Source: CAJBIL01 sp044359525
Lineage (GTDB): Bacteria > Pseudomonadota > Gammaproteobacteria > Burkholderiales > Rhodocyclaceae
Direction of reading: 5' to 3'
Assembly: GCA_044359525.1 (NCBI GenBank)
Contig: JBIKLY010000011.1
Span: 1-57,640 of the forward strand
DNA: 57,640 nucleotides
Numbering within the stretch: the first letter of the stretch is position 1; the number at the start of each line of letters is the position of its first letter. Positions 41,416 through 49,750 of the stretch are shown here, piece after piece. Made by a program: the position numbers and the translations under genes. A model generated the notes under the pieces. It saw nothing but the letters and a program-made list of their open reading frames with translations, did not search any database and had not been told where the DNA came from.

Positions 41416-43856
41416 CGTCCGGAGCGTTCAATAATTTTCACATCGCACACCGGCTGACCCGCCGTGTGCGACTGGTGGCGCCACCGCTCGTCAAGAACGC
41501 CGAACGCTGCTACATCCTTGAAATCCTTCTGCGTAAACGGCCGGAGATCAAGGAAATACGCGCCGTCCCGGAGATCGGCTCGATTGTTATTAATTACGAC
41601 CCGACCCGACTGCCCGAAACAAATCTGCTGACCACCGTCGATTTCGTACTGGGCAACCTGATGACGCGCCCGGCAGCACCCGTCGTTAGCGCAACGCCAG
41701 TCTTCGACGAGCCGCTGCAGGAATGCTCGCTGGCGATTGAAGGCATGACCTGCGCTTCGTGCGCGCTGCTGATTGAAATGTCGCTGCGCCACGACCCGCG
41801 CATCCAGAGCGCCAACGTCAATTTCGCCGCACAAACTGCCCTGATCAGCGGCCGGATCAGTCGCGAGGAAGTCTTCAAGCTCGTCAGCAAGCTCGGTTAC
41901 ACGGCGCAGCCAATGGACACGCTGGCGCAGCGCCGGCTGATTGTCGAGCGCGAGAAGGAACAACTGGCACTGGCCAAGCGCCGCATGCTGCTGTCCGCTG
42001 CGCTGAGCACACCGGTGATGGCGCTCGGCATGCTGATGCACCGTTCGCCGACACTGCGTCTGCTTGAATTCGCGCTGGCCACGCCGGTACTGTTCGGGCC
42101 GGGCAAGGAAATTTTCATCAAGGCCTGGAAACTGGCGCAGCAAAAGACCGCCAACATGGATTCGCTGATCGCACTCGGTGCCGGTGCGGCCTATCTGTAC
42201 AGCCTGCCCGGCCTGGTTCGCCGGCCGCATCACGTGTATTTCGAAGCGGCGGCCAACATCATCAGCTTCGTCCTGCTCGGCCGTTTCCTTGAAGAGCGCG
42301 CCAAGGGGCAAGCCAGCGATGCGATCCGCAAGCTGATCGACCTGCAGCCGGACACCGCACTCGTGCTGCGCGACGGTGTTGAAACTATCGTGCCGATTGA
42401 CGAGGTCGTCGTCGGCGACGTGCTGCGTGTTCGCCCGGGCGACAAGATTCCGACCGACGGGGTGGTGCTCGATGGCCGCTCCGAGGTCGATGAAGCGATG
42501 CTTACCGGCGAATCGTTGCCGGTCACCAAGCGCGGCGGTGACAAGGTCTATGGCGGCTGCCTCAATGGCAACGGCAGCTTCACGCTGCGCGCCACGGCAA
42601 TCGGCGCCGATACGGTACTGGCCGGCATCGTCAAGCTGGTCGATCACGCGCAGGGCGCAAAATTGCCGGTACAAAAACTGGCCGACCGCATCTCGGCGCG
42701 CTTTGTGCCGGCAGTGGGCGGCATTGCCGGGCTGACCTTCGCCGGCTGGCTGCTTGCCCGCCATCACCCGGCCACGGCACTCGCGCACAGCATCGCCGTG
42801 CTGCTCATCGCCTGCCCCTGCGCACTGGGACTGGCCACGCCGACGGCAATCATGGTCGGCACCGGGCAAGCCGCGCGACGCGGCATCTACATTCGCAATG
42901 GCGAAGCACTGGAAATCGCGTCGAAGCTGACGACCGTGGTATTCGACAAAACGGGAACCATCACGGAAGGGAAACCGGTTGTTACCGATTTCATCGCGCT
43001 AAACGGCGTCGATGAAGCCAGCCTGCTGGCTCGCGTGGCCGGTGCCGAAGCCGGTTCAGAACACTTCCTGGCACGCGCCATCGGCGCCTGGTGTCAGGCC
43101 AGAGGCGTCGAAACAACGCCCTGCAGCGACTTTTCCGCCATCCCGGGCAGAGGCGTACACGCGACTTGCGACGGGCACTCAATACGGGTCGGCAACGCAG
43201 CGCTGCTCGAAGAAGCTGGCATTTTCTGTGACGCACAACAGGCGGCAGCCGACGCGCTGGCCGGGCAAGGCAAGACGCCGGTTTTTGTTTCTGAAAACGG
43301 TCGCGTTGTCGCCCTTTTCGCCATCGCCGACCAGCCGCGCCAGGGTGCGCGCGACGCCATCGCCCTGCTCCATCGCATGGGAATCGAAACCGTCATGGCC
43401 ACCGGCGACGTCGATGCGGTGGCGCATCACATCGCGCGTCAGGTCGGCATCGACCGCGTGATCGCACGCGCCACGCCGGCGATGAAGCTCGAAGTGATCC
43501 GCGATTTGCAGGCGCAGGGCAAGCGCATCGGCATGATCGGCGACGGCATCAACGACGCACCGGCGCTGATGGCGGCTGACGTCGGCTTTGCCATCGGCGG
43601 CGGTGCAGACATCGCCGTCGAATCGGCCGACATCACACTGGTCGGCGGTGACATTTCGCGCGTCGCCTCGGCGATCCAGCTCTCGCGGCAAACGATGAAG
43701 ATCATCCGCCAGAACCTTTTCTGGGCGCTCGGCTATAACGTGGTGGCGATCCCGGTTGCTGCCGCCGGCCGGCTCAATCCGATGATCGCCTCGGCGGCGA
43801 TGGCGCTTTCCTCGGTATCGGTAGTCACCAACTCGCTGCGTCTGCAAAAGCGCTAA
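41412..43856 (+). CDS. Copper-translocating P1B-type ATPase
   Basis: 814 aa. Two N-terminal ferredoxin-like domains: a degenerate one without CxxC (about 10-75) and a canonical HMA with GMTCASCALLIEM (about 115). Eight helices follow with the CPC metal site in IACPCALGLATPT, actuator MLTGESLPVTK, phosphorylation loop FDKTGTITEGKP and hinge GDGINDAPALM. The CPC motif and HMA type indicate Cu(I) export to the periplasm, as for CopA/CtpA/CcoI that supply oxidases or NosZ. ATG at 41412 gives ATGA coupling; the frame runs further upstream, inside the previous gene. Confidence 0.95.
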   Translation: MTSGAFNNFHIAHRLTRRVRLVAPPLVKNAERCYILEILLRKRPEIKEIRAVPEIGSIVINYDPTRLPETNLLTTVDFVLGNLMTRPAAPVVSATPVFDEPLQECSLAIEGMTCASCALLIEMSLRHDPRIQSANVNFAAQTALISGRISREEVFKLVSKLGYTAQPMDTLAQRRLIVEREKEQLALAKRRMLLSAALSTPVMALGMLMHRSPTLRLLEFALATPVLFGPGKEIFIKAWKLAQQKTANMDSLIALGAGAAYLYSLPGLVRRPHHVYFEAAANIISFVLLGRFLEERAKGQASDAIRKLIDLQPDTALVLRDGVETIVPIDEVVVGDVLRVRPGDKIPTDGVVLDGRSEVDEAMLTGESLPVTKRGGDKVYGGCLNGNGSFTLRATAIGADTVLAGIVKLVDHAQGAKLPVQKLADRISARFVPAVGGIAGLTFAGWLLARHHPATALAHSIAVLLIACPCALGLATPTAIMVGTGQAARRGIYIRNGEALEIASKLTTVVFDKTGTITEGKPVVTDFIALNGVDEASLLARVAGAEAGSEHFLARAIGAWCQARGVETTPCSDFSAIPGRGVHATCDGHSIRVGNAALLEEAGIFCDAQQAAADALAGQGKTPVFVSENGRVVALFAIADQPRQGARDAIALLHRMGIETVMATGDVDAVAHHIARQVGIDRVIARATPAMKLEVIRDLQAQGKRIGMIGDGINDAPALMAADVGFAIGGGADIAVESADITLVGGDISRVASAIQLSRQTMKIIRQNLFWALGYNVVAIPVAAAGRLNPMIASAAMALSSVSVVTNSLRLQKR

Positions 43857-43863
43857 GCGCCGG

Positions 43864-44565
43864 ATGGATCACAGCCAGCACCAGATGATGATGGAGTTCT
43901 CCTACGGGCTCGCCTTCATGACCGGCGTGCTTGGCAGCGGACATTGCCTCGGCATGTGCGGCGGGCTGGTCTCCGGCTTTTTCATGAAGCTCGGCGCGAA
44001 GAACTTCACGCCCTACCTCGCTTACCATCTCGCCCGCGTCGGCGTGTATGCGCTGATTGGCATCATCGCCGCAGCGCTCGGCACGGTGCTGGTGCAGACC
44101 GGCACTTTCGGCAAGTTGCAAGGGCTGCTGCAGATCATCGCCGGTAGCATCGTCATTCTGCTGGGGCTCGATCTGCTCGGCGTTTCGCCGGTGCGCAACT
44201 CGCTCGGTTTCGCACCGCTCGCCTGGCTGCGCCGGCAGTTTGTCGCCGCCACGCAACGCGGGCCACTGCTTGGCGCAATGATCGGTGGCGCGATCAACGG
44301 CCTGATGCCGTGCTCGATGACGATGGCCATGGCGGTAAAAGCCACCACCGCACCCTCGGTATTCGAAGGTGGGCTGCTGATGCTGGCTTTCGGTGCCGGC
44401 ACGCTGCCCTCGATGCTGTCGGCCAGTTTCCTGTTCGGCAAACTCGGCGTCAAAACACGCGGCTGGCTATTAAAGGGCGCCGCCATTTTCGTCATCGCTC
44501 TGGGGGTTTCGACGCTCTGGCAAGGGATTCGCTACTACATGGTCATGCAGCGCCTGCTCGGCTGA
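43864..44565 (+). CDS. TauE/UreH-like transmembrane protein (DsbD_2 type)
   Basis: 233 aa, about six helices. The N-terminus is His/Met-rich (MDHSQHQMMMEF), and the repeated halves carry GSGHCLGMCGG and INGLMPCSMTMAM, the paired Cys/Pro motifs of this family. Homologues lie beside copper ATPases of the CcoI/CtpA type in many proteobacteria. It starts 7 bp after the ATPase. A role in copper or thiol transfer is inferred. Confidence 0.88.
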   Translation: MDHSQHQMMMEFSYGLAFMTGVLGSGHCLGMCGGLVSGFFMKLGAKNFTPYLAYHLARVGVYALIGIIAAALGTVLVQTGTFGKLQGLLQIIAGSIVILLGLDLLGVSPVRNSLGFAPLAWLRRQFVAATQRGPLLGAMIGGAINGLMPCSMTMAMAVKATTAPSVFEGGLLMLAFGAGTLPSMLSASFLFGKLGVKTRGWLLKGAAIFVIALGVSTLWQGIRYYMVMQRLLG

Positions 44566-44577
44566 GTCGCCACCTGC

Positions 44578-44594
44578 TGCGGCAATTTGCCGCG
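44578..44594. promoter_or_regulatory. Possible RegA/ActR-type box (site F) before the NosL pair
   Basis: TGCGGCAATTTGCCGCG: both half-sites fit GCGGC-N5-GNCGC, and it is also a perfect 7-bp inverted repeat, so a hairpin is an alternative reading. It lies in the 114-bp gap before the gene at 44680. Confidence 0.4.
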
Positions 44595-44679
44595 CGACGC
44601 ATGTATTCGCAACGCCTAATATTCAAGCTGTTCGCCGAAGCGAAATTCGGTCTGTTTTTCATCTTCAAGGAGCCGCACC

Positions 44680-45285
44680 ATGAAACGCCGTGACCTGCTC
44701 AAATTTTCGCTGGCCGCCACCGCAGGTGGCCTCGCCGCCGGATCGGCAAACGCCCAGCAAGCGTGTGCCACTGACGGCACACCCGCGCAATTCACGCCCA
44801 AAAAAGCCGCCGACCCAAGCCCGCAGGAAAATGACATCGAAAAATTCCCGAAATGCCCGTACTGCGGCATGGATCGCAAGCAATATCACCACTCACGCAT
44901 GCTGATCCAGTACAGCGACGATCTGCCCGACGGCACCTGCTCGCTGCACTGCGCATCGATCAGCCTGGCCGTCAACATCGACCGCGAACCCAAGGCCATC
45001 TGGGTCGGCGACAATGCGCCAGGCACCGAGATCAAGCCGCTCGCCGAGGTCGACAAGGCCATTTTCCTGATCGGCAGCCAGATCAAGGGCGTCATGACCA
45101 GGCGTAGCAAAGTCGCCTACGGCAATGAAGACGCCGCCAAAGCGGCAATGGCAGCAAACGGCGGCGAGCTTGGCAACTTCGACAAGGCCTTGCTGGCGGC
45201 TTACACGGACATGTCACAGGACGCCTCGATGGTGCGCAAGAACCGCGAAGAGCGGCGCCGGCGCGCACTGCAGCAGAAGGGGTAA
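44680..45285 (+). CDS. NosL-like protein with Tat-type leader
   Basis: 201 aa. Leader MKRRDLLKFSLAATAGGLAA carries the twin-Arg pattern. The NosL motif follows (KFPKCPYCGMDRKQYHHSRM, DDLPDGTCSLHC, VDKAIFLIGSQIKGVMT). NosL binds Cu(I) and matures nitrous oxide reductase. AGGAG precedes the ATG. Here it is followed after 2 bp by a second NosL, and there is no nosZ in the window. Confidence 0.85.
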   Translation: MKRRDLLKFSLAATAGGLAAGSANAQQACATDGTPAQFTPKKAADPSPQENDIEKFPKCPYCGMDRKQYHHSRMLIQYSDDLPDGTCSLHCASISLAVNIDREPKAIWVGDNAPGTEIKPLAEVDKAIFLIGSQIKGVMTRRSKVAYGNEDAAKAAMAANGGELGNFDKALLAAYTDMSQDASMVRKNREERRRRALQQKG

Positions 45286-45287
45286 AA

Positions 45288-45785
45288 ATGCCACGGCGCA
45301 GTTTCCTGGCGCTACTTTGCGCCATGGCGATCACCTTGTCCGGTGCGCTGCAGGCAGCCGCACCGGACATCCCCAAACCGGGCAACAAGGACCTCTGCCC
45401 GGTATGCGGGATGCTCGTCTCAAAATATCCAAACTGGATCGCGATGGTCACCTACAAGGATGGTCACGCCCATTACTTTGACGGTGCGAAAGACGTGTTC
45501 AAGTATCTCGGCGACCTGTCGAAATACGCCCCCGGACACAAGGCATCAGACATTTCCGGCATCTGGGTCACCGAATTTTACGGACTGACCAAAATCGACG
45601 CGCGCAAGGCGCTCTACGTTATCGGTTCCGACGTGCTCGGCCCGATGGGCAATGAATTCGTCCCGCTGGAAAACCGTAACGATGCCGAAGACTTCCTGAA
45701 AGAGCACAAGGGAAATCGCATCGTCACATTCGAGCAGGCCACGCCGGACATGGCCTTCAAGCTGGACAAGGGCAGGTTCGATTAA
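45288..45785 (+). CDS. nosL: NosL family copper chaperone
   Basis: 165 aa, signal peptide (FLALLCAMAITLSGALQAAA) and the NosL core DLCPVCGMLVSKYPNWIAMV, YFDGAKDVFKYLGDL and ALYVIGSDVLGPMGNEFVPL. It is closer to typical NosL length than its neighbour. AAGGGG stands before the ATG. A periplasmic Cu(I) carrier; the target may be NosZ or another copper enzyme encoded elsewhere. Confidence 0.88.
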   Translation: MPRRSFLALLCAMAITLSGALQAAAPDIPKPGNKDLCPVCGMLVSKYPNWIAMVTYKDGHAHYFDGAKDVFKYLGDLSKYAPGHKASDISGIWVTEFYGLTKIDARKALYVIGSDVLGPMGNEFVPLENRNDAEDFLKEHKGNRIVTFEQATPDMAFKLDKGRFD

Positions 45786-45875
45786 GCAGGCCGTCAGCGC
45801 CTCCGGCGCGTCCTTGCAGAGCGGACGGCATCTACGTTGCGCGGTCTCCGCTGCGCCATTTTCACAAACCATCAC

Positions 45876-45890
45876 TGCGACAAATTGCCC
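45876..45890 (-). promoter_or_regulatory. Degenerate RegA/ActR-type box (site E) before norC
   Basis: TGCGACAAATTGCCC on the + strand; compared with the complement of site B (TGCGACAATATGCCGC) the left half is intact and the right half degenerate. It lies about 92 bp upstream of the predicted norC transcription start. Confidence 0.35.
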
Positions 45891-45920
45891 TGCGACATAA
45901 GGTCCACAAGCTTTCCGCTC

Positions 45921-45961
45921 TTAGCATTCATCAAAAAAAAATCCGCTCCGCTCCGTAAAAT
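45921..45961 (+). promoter_or_regulatory. norC promoter: FNR/DNR-type box and -10
   Basis: TTAGCATTCATCAA (45921-45934) keeps a perfect ATCAA half-site. TAAAAT (45956-45961) is a good -10; a start near 45968 lies about 41 bp from the box centre, the class II activator spacing. The leader to the norC ATG is about 35 bp. Confidence 0.65.
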
Positions 45962-46002
45962 CCGCCTCGCGCTGCACTGTGCAGCTAATAAAAGGAGCCT
46001 CC

Positions 46003-46443
46003 ATGAGCGGATCATTTACGACCTCAATGGCGCGAAACATCTTCTATGGCGGGTCAGTCTTCTTCGCCCTGGTGTTTGTCGCGCTGACTTACCAGAACGA
46101 ACAGGTACTGCCATCGCGTGACAACCGCGCCAACCTGACCGAGCAAGTCATCGCCGGCAAAAAAATCTGGGAAACGCGCAACTGCATCGGATGCCATACC
46201 TTGCTCGGCGAAGGCGCCTACTTTGCGCCGGAACTGGGCAACGTTTACAAGCGTCGCGGTGGCGATGCCGGCGGCACGGAGTTCATCAAGGGCTGGATCC
46301 AGGCGCAACCGACCGGAACACCGGGACGGCGCCAGATGCCGCAGTTCAACCTGTCCGAAAAAGAGCTGGATGAGATCGCCGCGTTCCTCAAGTACGTTTC
46401 CGAAATCAATACGTCCAATTGGCCGCCCAACAACGAAGGCTGA
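46003..46443 (+). CDS. norC: Nitric oxide reductase cytochrome c subunit
   Basis: 146 aa. An N-terminal membrane anchor (NIFYGGSVFFALVFVALTYQ) and one heme c site (RNCIGCHTLLGEGAYFAPEL), with axial Met in RRQMPQFNLSEKELDEIAAF. It passes electrons to NorB. AAAGGAG precedes the ATG at 46003; an earlier in-frame ATG at 45979 lacks one. First gene of norCBQ(x)D. Confidence 0.97.
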   Translation: MSGSFTTSMARNIFYGGSVFFALVFVALTYQNEQVLPSRDNRANLTEQVIAGKKIWETRNCIGCHTLLGEGAYFAPELGNVYKRRGGDAGGTEFIKGWIQAQPTGTPGRRQMPQFNLSEKELDEIAAFLKYVSEINTSNWPPNNEG

Positions 46444-46458
46444 TCGAGGAGAAACAGT

Positions 46459-47835
46459 ATGCAATATCAATCTCAAGCAGTAGCCAGGTTCTATTTCACC
46501 GCCGCCATTGCGCTCTTTGTCGCCCAGATCCTGTTTGGTCTGGTGATGGGTCTGCAATACGTGATCGGCGACTTCCTGTTCCCGACCATCCCTTTCAACG
46601 TCGCACGCATGGTCCACACCAATGCACTCATCGTCTGGCTGCTGATGGGCTTCATGGGCGCGGCCTACTACATGGTTCCAGAGGAATCCGAAACCGAGCT
46701 GTACAGCCCGAAACTCGCCATTGTCCTGTTCTGGATATTTCTTGTCGCAGCGGCACTGACGGTTCTCGGCTATCTGTTCGTGCCGTATGCCTCGCTGGCG
46801 AAGTGGACCGGCAACGACCTGCTGGAAACCATGGGGCGCGAGTTCCTCGAACAACCCTTGCCGACCAAGGTCGGCATCGTTGTCGTCGCCCTCGGCTTCC
46901 TCTTCAACATCACCATGACGGTGCTCAAGGGGCGAAAAACGGCCATCAGTTCAGTGCTGTTGCTGGGTCTGTGGGGGCTGGCGGTATTCTTCCTGTTCTC
47001 CTTCTACAACCCGGAAAATATTGCGCGCGACAAGTTCTACTGGTGGTTCGTCGTCCATCTCTGGGTTGAGGGCGTGTGGGAACTGATCCTGGCGTCGCTT
47101 CTCGCCTTTGTGCTGATCAAGGTCACCGGCGTCGACCGCGAAGTGATCGACAAGTGGCTCTACGTGATCATCACGCTGGCGCTGGTGACCGGCATCATCG
47201 GCACCGGTCACCATTTCTTCTGGATCGGTTCGGCTGAATACTGGCAATGGTGGGGCAGCATCTTCTCGGCGCTCGAACCGATTCCCTTCTTCGCCATGAC
47301 GGTATTTGCCTTCAACATGGTCAATCGTCGCCGTCGCGAACATCCGAACCGCGCCGCGACACTGTGGGCGCTGGGCACCGGTGTCATGTCCTTCCTCGGT
47401 GCCGGGGTGTGGGGCTTCCTGCACACACTGGCGCCGGTGAACTACTACACGCACGGTAGCCAGGTCACGGCAGCGCACGGTCACATGGCCTTCTATGGCG
47501 CCTACGTGATGGTGGTGATCACCATGATCTCCTATGCCATGCCGCTGATCCGTGGTCGCGCGGCCAATTCGAACAAGGCACAGGTGCTCGAAATGTGGAG
47601 CTTCTGGCTGATGACCATCGCCATGGTTTTCATCACGCTGTTCCTGACTGCCGCCGGCATTCTGCAAGTCTGGCTGCAACGGGTTTCGGAAACGCCGATG
47701 TCGTTCATGGCGACGCAAGACCAGATCAGCCTGTTCTACTGGCTACGCGAAGGCGCCGGTGTGATTTTCCTGATCGGCCTCGTTCTCTACATCACCAGTT
47801 TCTTCTACAAGGGCAGTGAAGAAAAAGCAGCCTGA
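46459..47835 (+). CDS. norB: Nitric oxide reductase catalytic subunit
   Basis: 458 aa, 12 helices. It reduces 2 NO to N2O at a heme b3-FeB centre in the inner membrane. Conserved His sites are visible: MVHTNALIVWLLMG, WWFVVHLWVEGVWELI, GIIGTGHHFFWIG and AAHGHMAFYGAYVM, with the Glu of NorB in VEGVWE. GAGGAG precedes the ATG. It is the short, cytochrome c-dependent form without the quinol-oxidising extension. Confidence 0.97.
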   Translation: MQYQSQAVARFYFTAAIALFVAQILFGLVMGLQYVIGDFLFPTIPFNVARMVHTNALIVWLLMGFMGAAYYMVPEESETELYSPKLAIVLFWIFLVAAALTVLGYLFVPYASLAKWTGNDLLETMGREFLEQPLPTKVGIVVVALGFLFNITMTVLKGRKTAISSVLLLGLWGLAVFFLFSFYNPENIARDKFYWWFVVHLWVEGVWELILASLLAFVLIKVTGVDREVIDKWLYVIITLALVTGIIGTGHHFFWIGSAEYWQWWGSIFSALEPIPFFAMTVFAFNMVNRRRREHPNRAATLWALGTGVMSFLGAGVWGFLHTLAPVNYYTHGSQVTAAHGHMAFYGAYVMVVITMISYAMPLIRGRAANSNKAQVLEMWSFWLMTIAMVFITLFLTAAGILQVWLQRVSETPMSFMATQDQISLFYWLREGAGVIFLIGLVLYITSFFYKGSEEKAA

Positions 47836-47859
47836 GCCCGCGTCACCCATCCATGAAAT

Positions 47860-47886
47860 CCGGCCGAAAGGCCGGGTTTTATTTTT
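47860..47886 (+). terminator. Intrinsic terminator between norB and norQ
   Basis: 6-bp perfect stem CCGGCC-GAAA-GGCCGG followed by GTTTTATTTTT. It would limit read-through from norCB so that norQ and norD are made at a lower level or from their own promoter. Confidence 0.85.
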
Positions 47887-47938
47887 CCGGTTTCGCGTTT
47901 CCACTGATTCCTTTGCATCAATCAAGGTACTTTCCTGA

Positions 47939-48721
47939 ATGAACTCCGTCCCTTTCTACGAAGCTGCCGGCAACGAAATATCGTTGTTCGAGCACGCCTG
48001 GAAAAACCGGCTGCCCGTCCTCATCAAGGGGCCAACCGGTGTCGGCAAGACCCGCTTTGTGGCGCACATGGCAGCACGTCTCGGCCTGCCGCTGCATACC
48101 GTGGCCTGCCACGATGACCTGACGGCGGCCGATCTGGTCGGTCGTCACCTGATTGCCGACGGCTCGACGTACTGGTCGGATGGCCCGCTGACGCGTGCCG
48201 TGCGCGAGGGCGGCATCTGCTATCTCGACGAAGTGGTCGAAGCGCGCAAGGACACCACCGTGGTTATCCATCCGCTGGCCGACCATCGCCGCGTACTGCC
48301 TATCGACCGCACCGGCGAACTGCTGCATGCACCATCGTCGTTCATGCTGGTCGTTTCGTACAACCCCGGCTATCAGAATTTTCTCAAGGGCATGAAGCCC
48401 TCGACACGTCAGCGCTTTGTTTCCCTGCGCTTCGACTTCCCGGACGCCGAACGCGAGCGGGCGATCCTCTGCGCCGAAACCGGCTGCGATGAAACCGTCG
48501 CCCGACGGCTGGTCGGGATCGGGCGCAGCCTGCGCGCCCTGAAGGATGTCGACCTTGAGGAAGTGGCCAGTACGCGTCTGCTCGTTTATGCGGCAATCCT
48601 GATCAATGACGGCCTCGATCCGATTGAAGCATGCCACGCGGCGCTGGTCGAAAGCCTGACCGACGATGTCGAAGTAGCAACCGCCTTGCATGAGGTTGTT
48701 CTGGCGAGCTTTGGCCGGTAA
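47939..48721 (+). CDS. norQ: NorQ, MoxR-type AAA+ ATPase for NO reductase activation
   Basis: 260 aa. Walker A GPTGVGKTRFVAH (about residue 31), Walker B ICYLDEVVEARKD, and the CbbQ/NorQ C-terminal domain (GRSLRALKDVDLEEVASTRL). NorQ with NorD inserts the non-heme FeB into NorB. Upstream AAGG. It is separated from norD by a gene for an Fe-S membrane protein, unlike the usual norQ-norD order. Confidence 0.95.
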   Translation: MNSVPFYEAAGNEISLFEHAWKNRLPVLIKGPTGVGKTRFVAHMAARLGLPLHTVACHDDLTAADLVGRHLIADGSTYWSDGPLTRAVREGGICYLDEVVEARKDTTVVIHPLADHRRVLPIDRTGELLHAPSSFMLVVSYNPGYQNFLKGMKPSTRQRFVSLRFDFPDAERERAILCAETGCDETVARRLVGIGRSLRALKDVDLEEVASTRLLVYAAILINDGLDPIEACHAALVESLTDDVEVATALHEVVLASFGR

Positions 48722-48733
48722 GCGAACCCTGCG

Positions 48734-49750
48734 ATGACTGATCCAGCCGATATCCCGCAATTACATGCCGCGCGCCTCCATGTCGAAAAAACAAACAAGG
48801 CCGGACTGCGCGGCAGGCGTCTGCTGACCCAGACCGCTTTCTTTGCGCTGTTCATTTTCGCGCCGGTCTTCGATATTTTCCGCTACGACCTGACGCACAA
48901 CCACGCCATCATCTTCGGTTTTGACTGGCGTCTCGGCCTCGACGATTTCTTTGCCGGGCGCATCGGCAGCACCGAGGCGGCGGCGAACATCCTGCTGCGT
49001 CTTTTTCTGCCACTGCTTGGCGGCGGCGCGATCTTCATCGCGCTGGCCTGGCGCTGGGGACGGCTCTATTGCGGCTGGCTCTGCCCGCATTTCTCGGTTG
49101 TCGAGACGATCAACAGTCTGATGCGCCGGGCCACAGGCAAGCACAGTCTCTGGGAAGCAAGCGCATTACCGGCGAAGAACCCGGATGGCTCGCGCTTTAC
49201 CATCGATGCGCGCTGGTGGTTGATCACCGTGCCACTGGCCGTTGGCTTCGCGTTCACCTGGGCAGTCGTCCTGCTCACCTACCTGCTGCCGCCGGCCGAA
49301 GTGTACGGCAACCTGTGGCGGCTTGAACCGACACGCAACCAGATGCTTTTCATCACGGCAGCGACCGTTGCACTGTCGATCGAGTTTCTGCTGGCCCGCC
49401 ACCTCTTCTGCCGCTACGGCTGTGCCGTCGGCCTGTTCCAGAGCCTCGCCTGGGTCGCCAATCGCGGCGCCATGGTCGTTGGTTTCAAGCGCAGCCGGGC
49501 GGCCGACTGCGCCACCTGTTACGCCTCCGACGGGCCCGGCTACGCCGCCTGCGAGGGTGTCTGCCCGATGCGCCTGCGGCCGCGACTGGCGAAGCGGGCG
49601 ATGTTTACCTGCACCCAATGCACACTGTGTATCTCGGCCTGCGCCACGGTGCAGAAAGACAATCCGCAGGGCAGTCTGCTCAGCTGGGTCAAGGACGAAG
49701 AGGCGCGGCAGAACGAGGCCAGCGTCAGCCTGACCGGAAAGCGCGACTGA
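48734..49750 (+). CDS. 4Fe-4S membrane protein, NosR/NapH/CcoG type
   Basis: 338 aa with about five helices. Conserved elements: YCGWLCPHFSVVETINSL, CRYGCAVGLFQSLAW, then Cys clusters CATCY, CEGVCPMRLRPRLAKRAM and FTCTQCTLCISACATVQ that form two [4Fe-4S] sites. It passes electrons across or along the membrane. In CcoG this supports copper reduction for oxidase assembly. Inserted between norQ and norD and overlapping norD by one base (TGATG), it may assist NO reductase iron or electron supply. Confidence 0.87.
   Translation: MTDPADIPQLHAARLHVEKTNKAGLRGRRLLTQTAFFALFIFAPVFDIFRYDLTHNHAIIFGFDWRLGLDDFFAGRIGSTEAAANILLRLFLPLLGGGAIFIALAWRWGRLYCGWLCPHFSVVETINSLMRRATGKHSLWEASALPAKNPDGSRFTIDARWWLITVPLAVGFAFTWAVVLLTYLLPPAEVYGNLWRLEPTRNQMLFITAATVALSIEFLLARHLFCRYGCAVGLFQSLAWVANRGAMVVGFKRSRAADCATCYASDGPGYAACEGVCPMRLRPRLAKRAMFTCTQCTLCISACATVQKDNPQGSLLSWVKDEEARQNEASVSLTGKRD

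Noticed and set aside
41388..42869. 493-aa open frame antisense to the copper ATPase
   Set aside because: Shadow of the real gene, whose motifs are unambiguous on the + strand.
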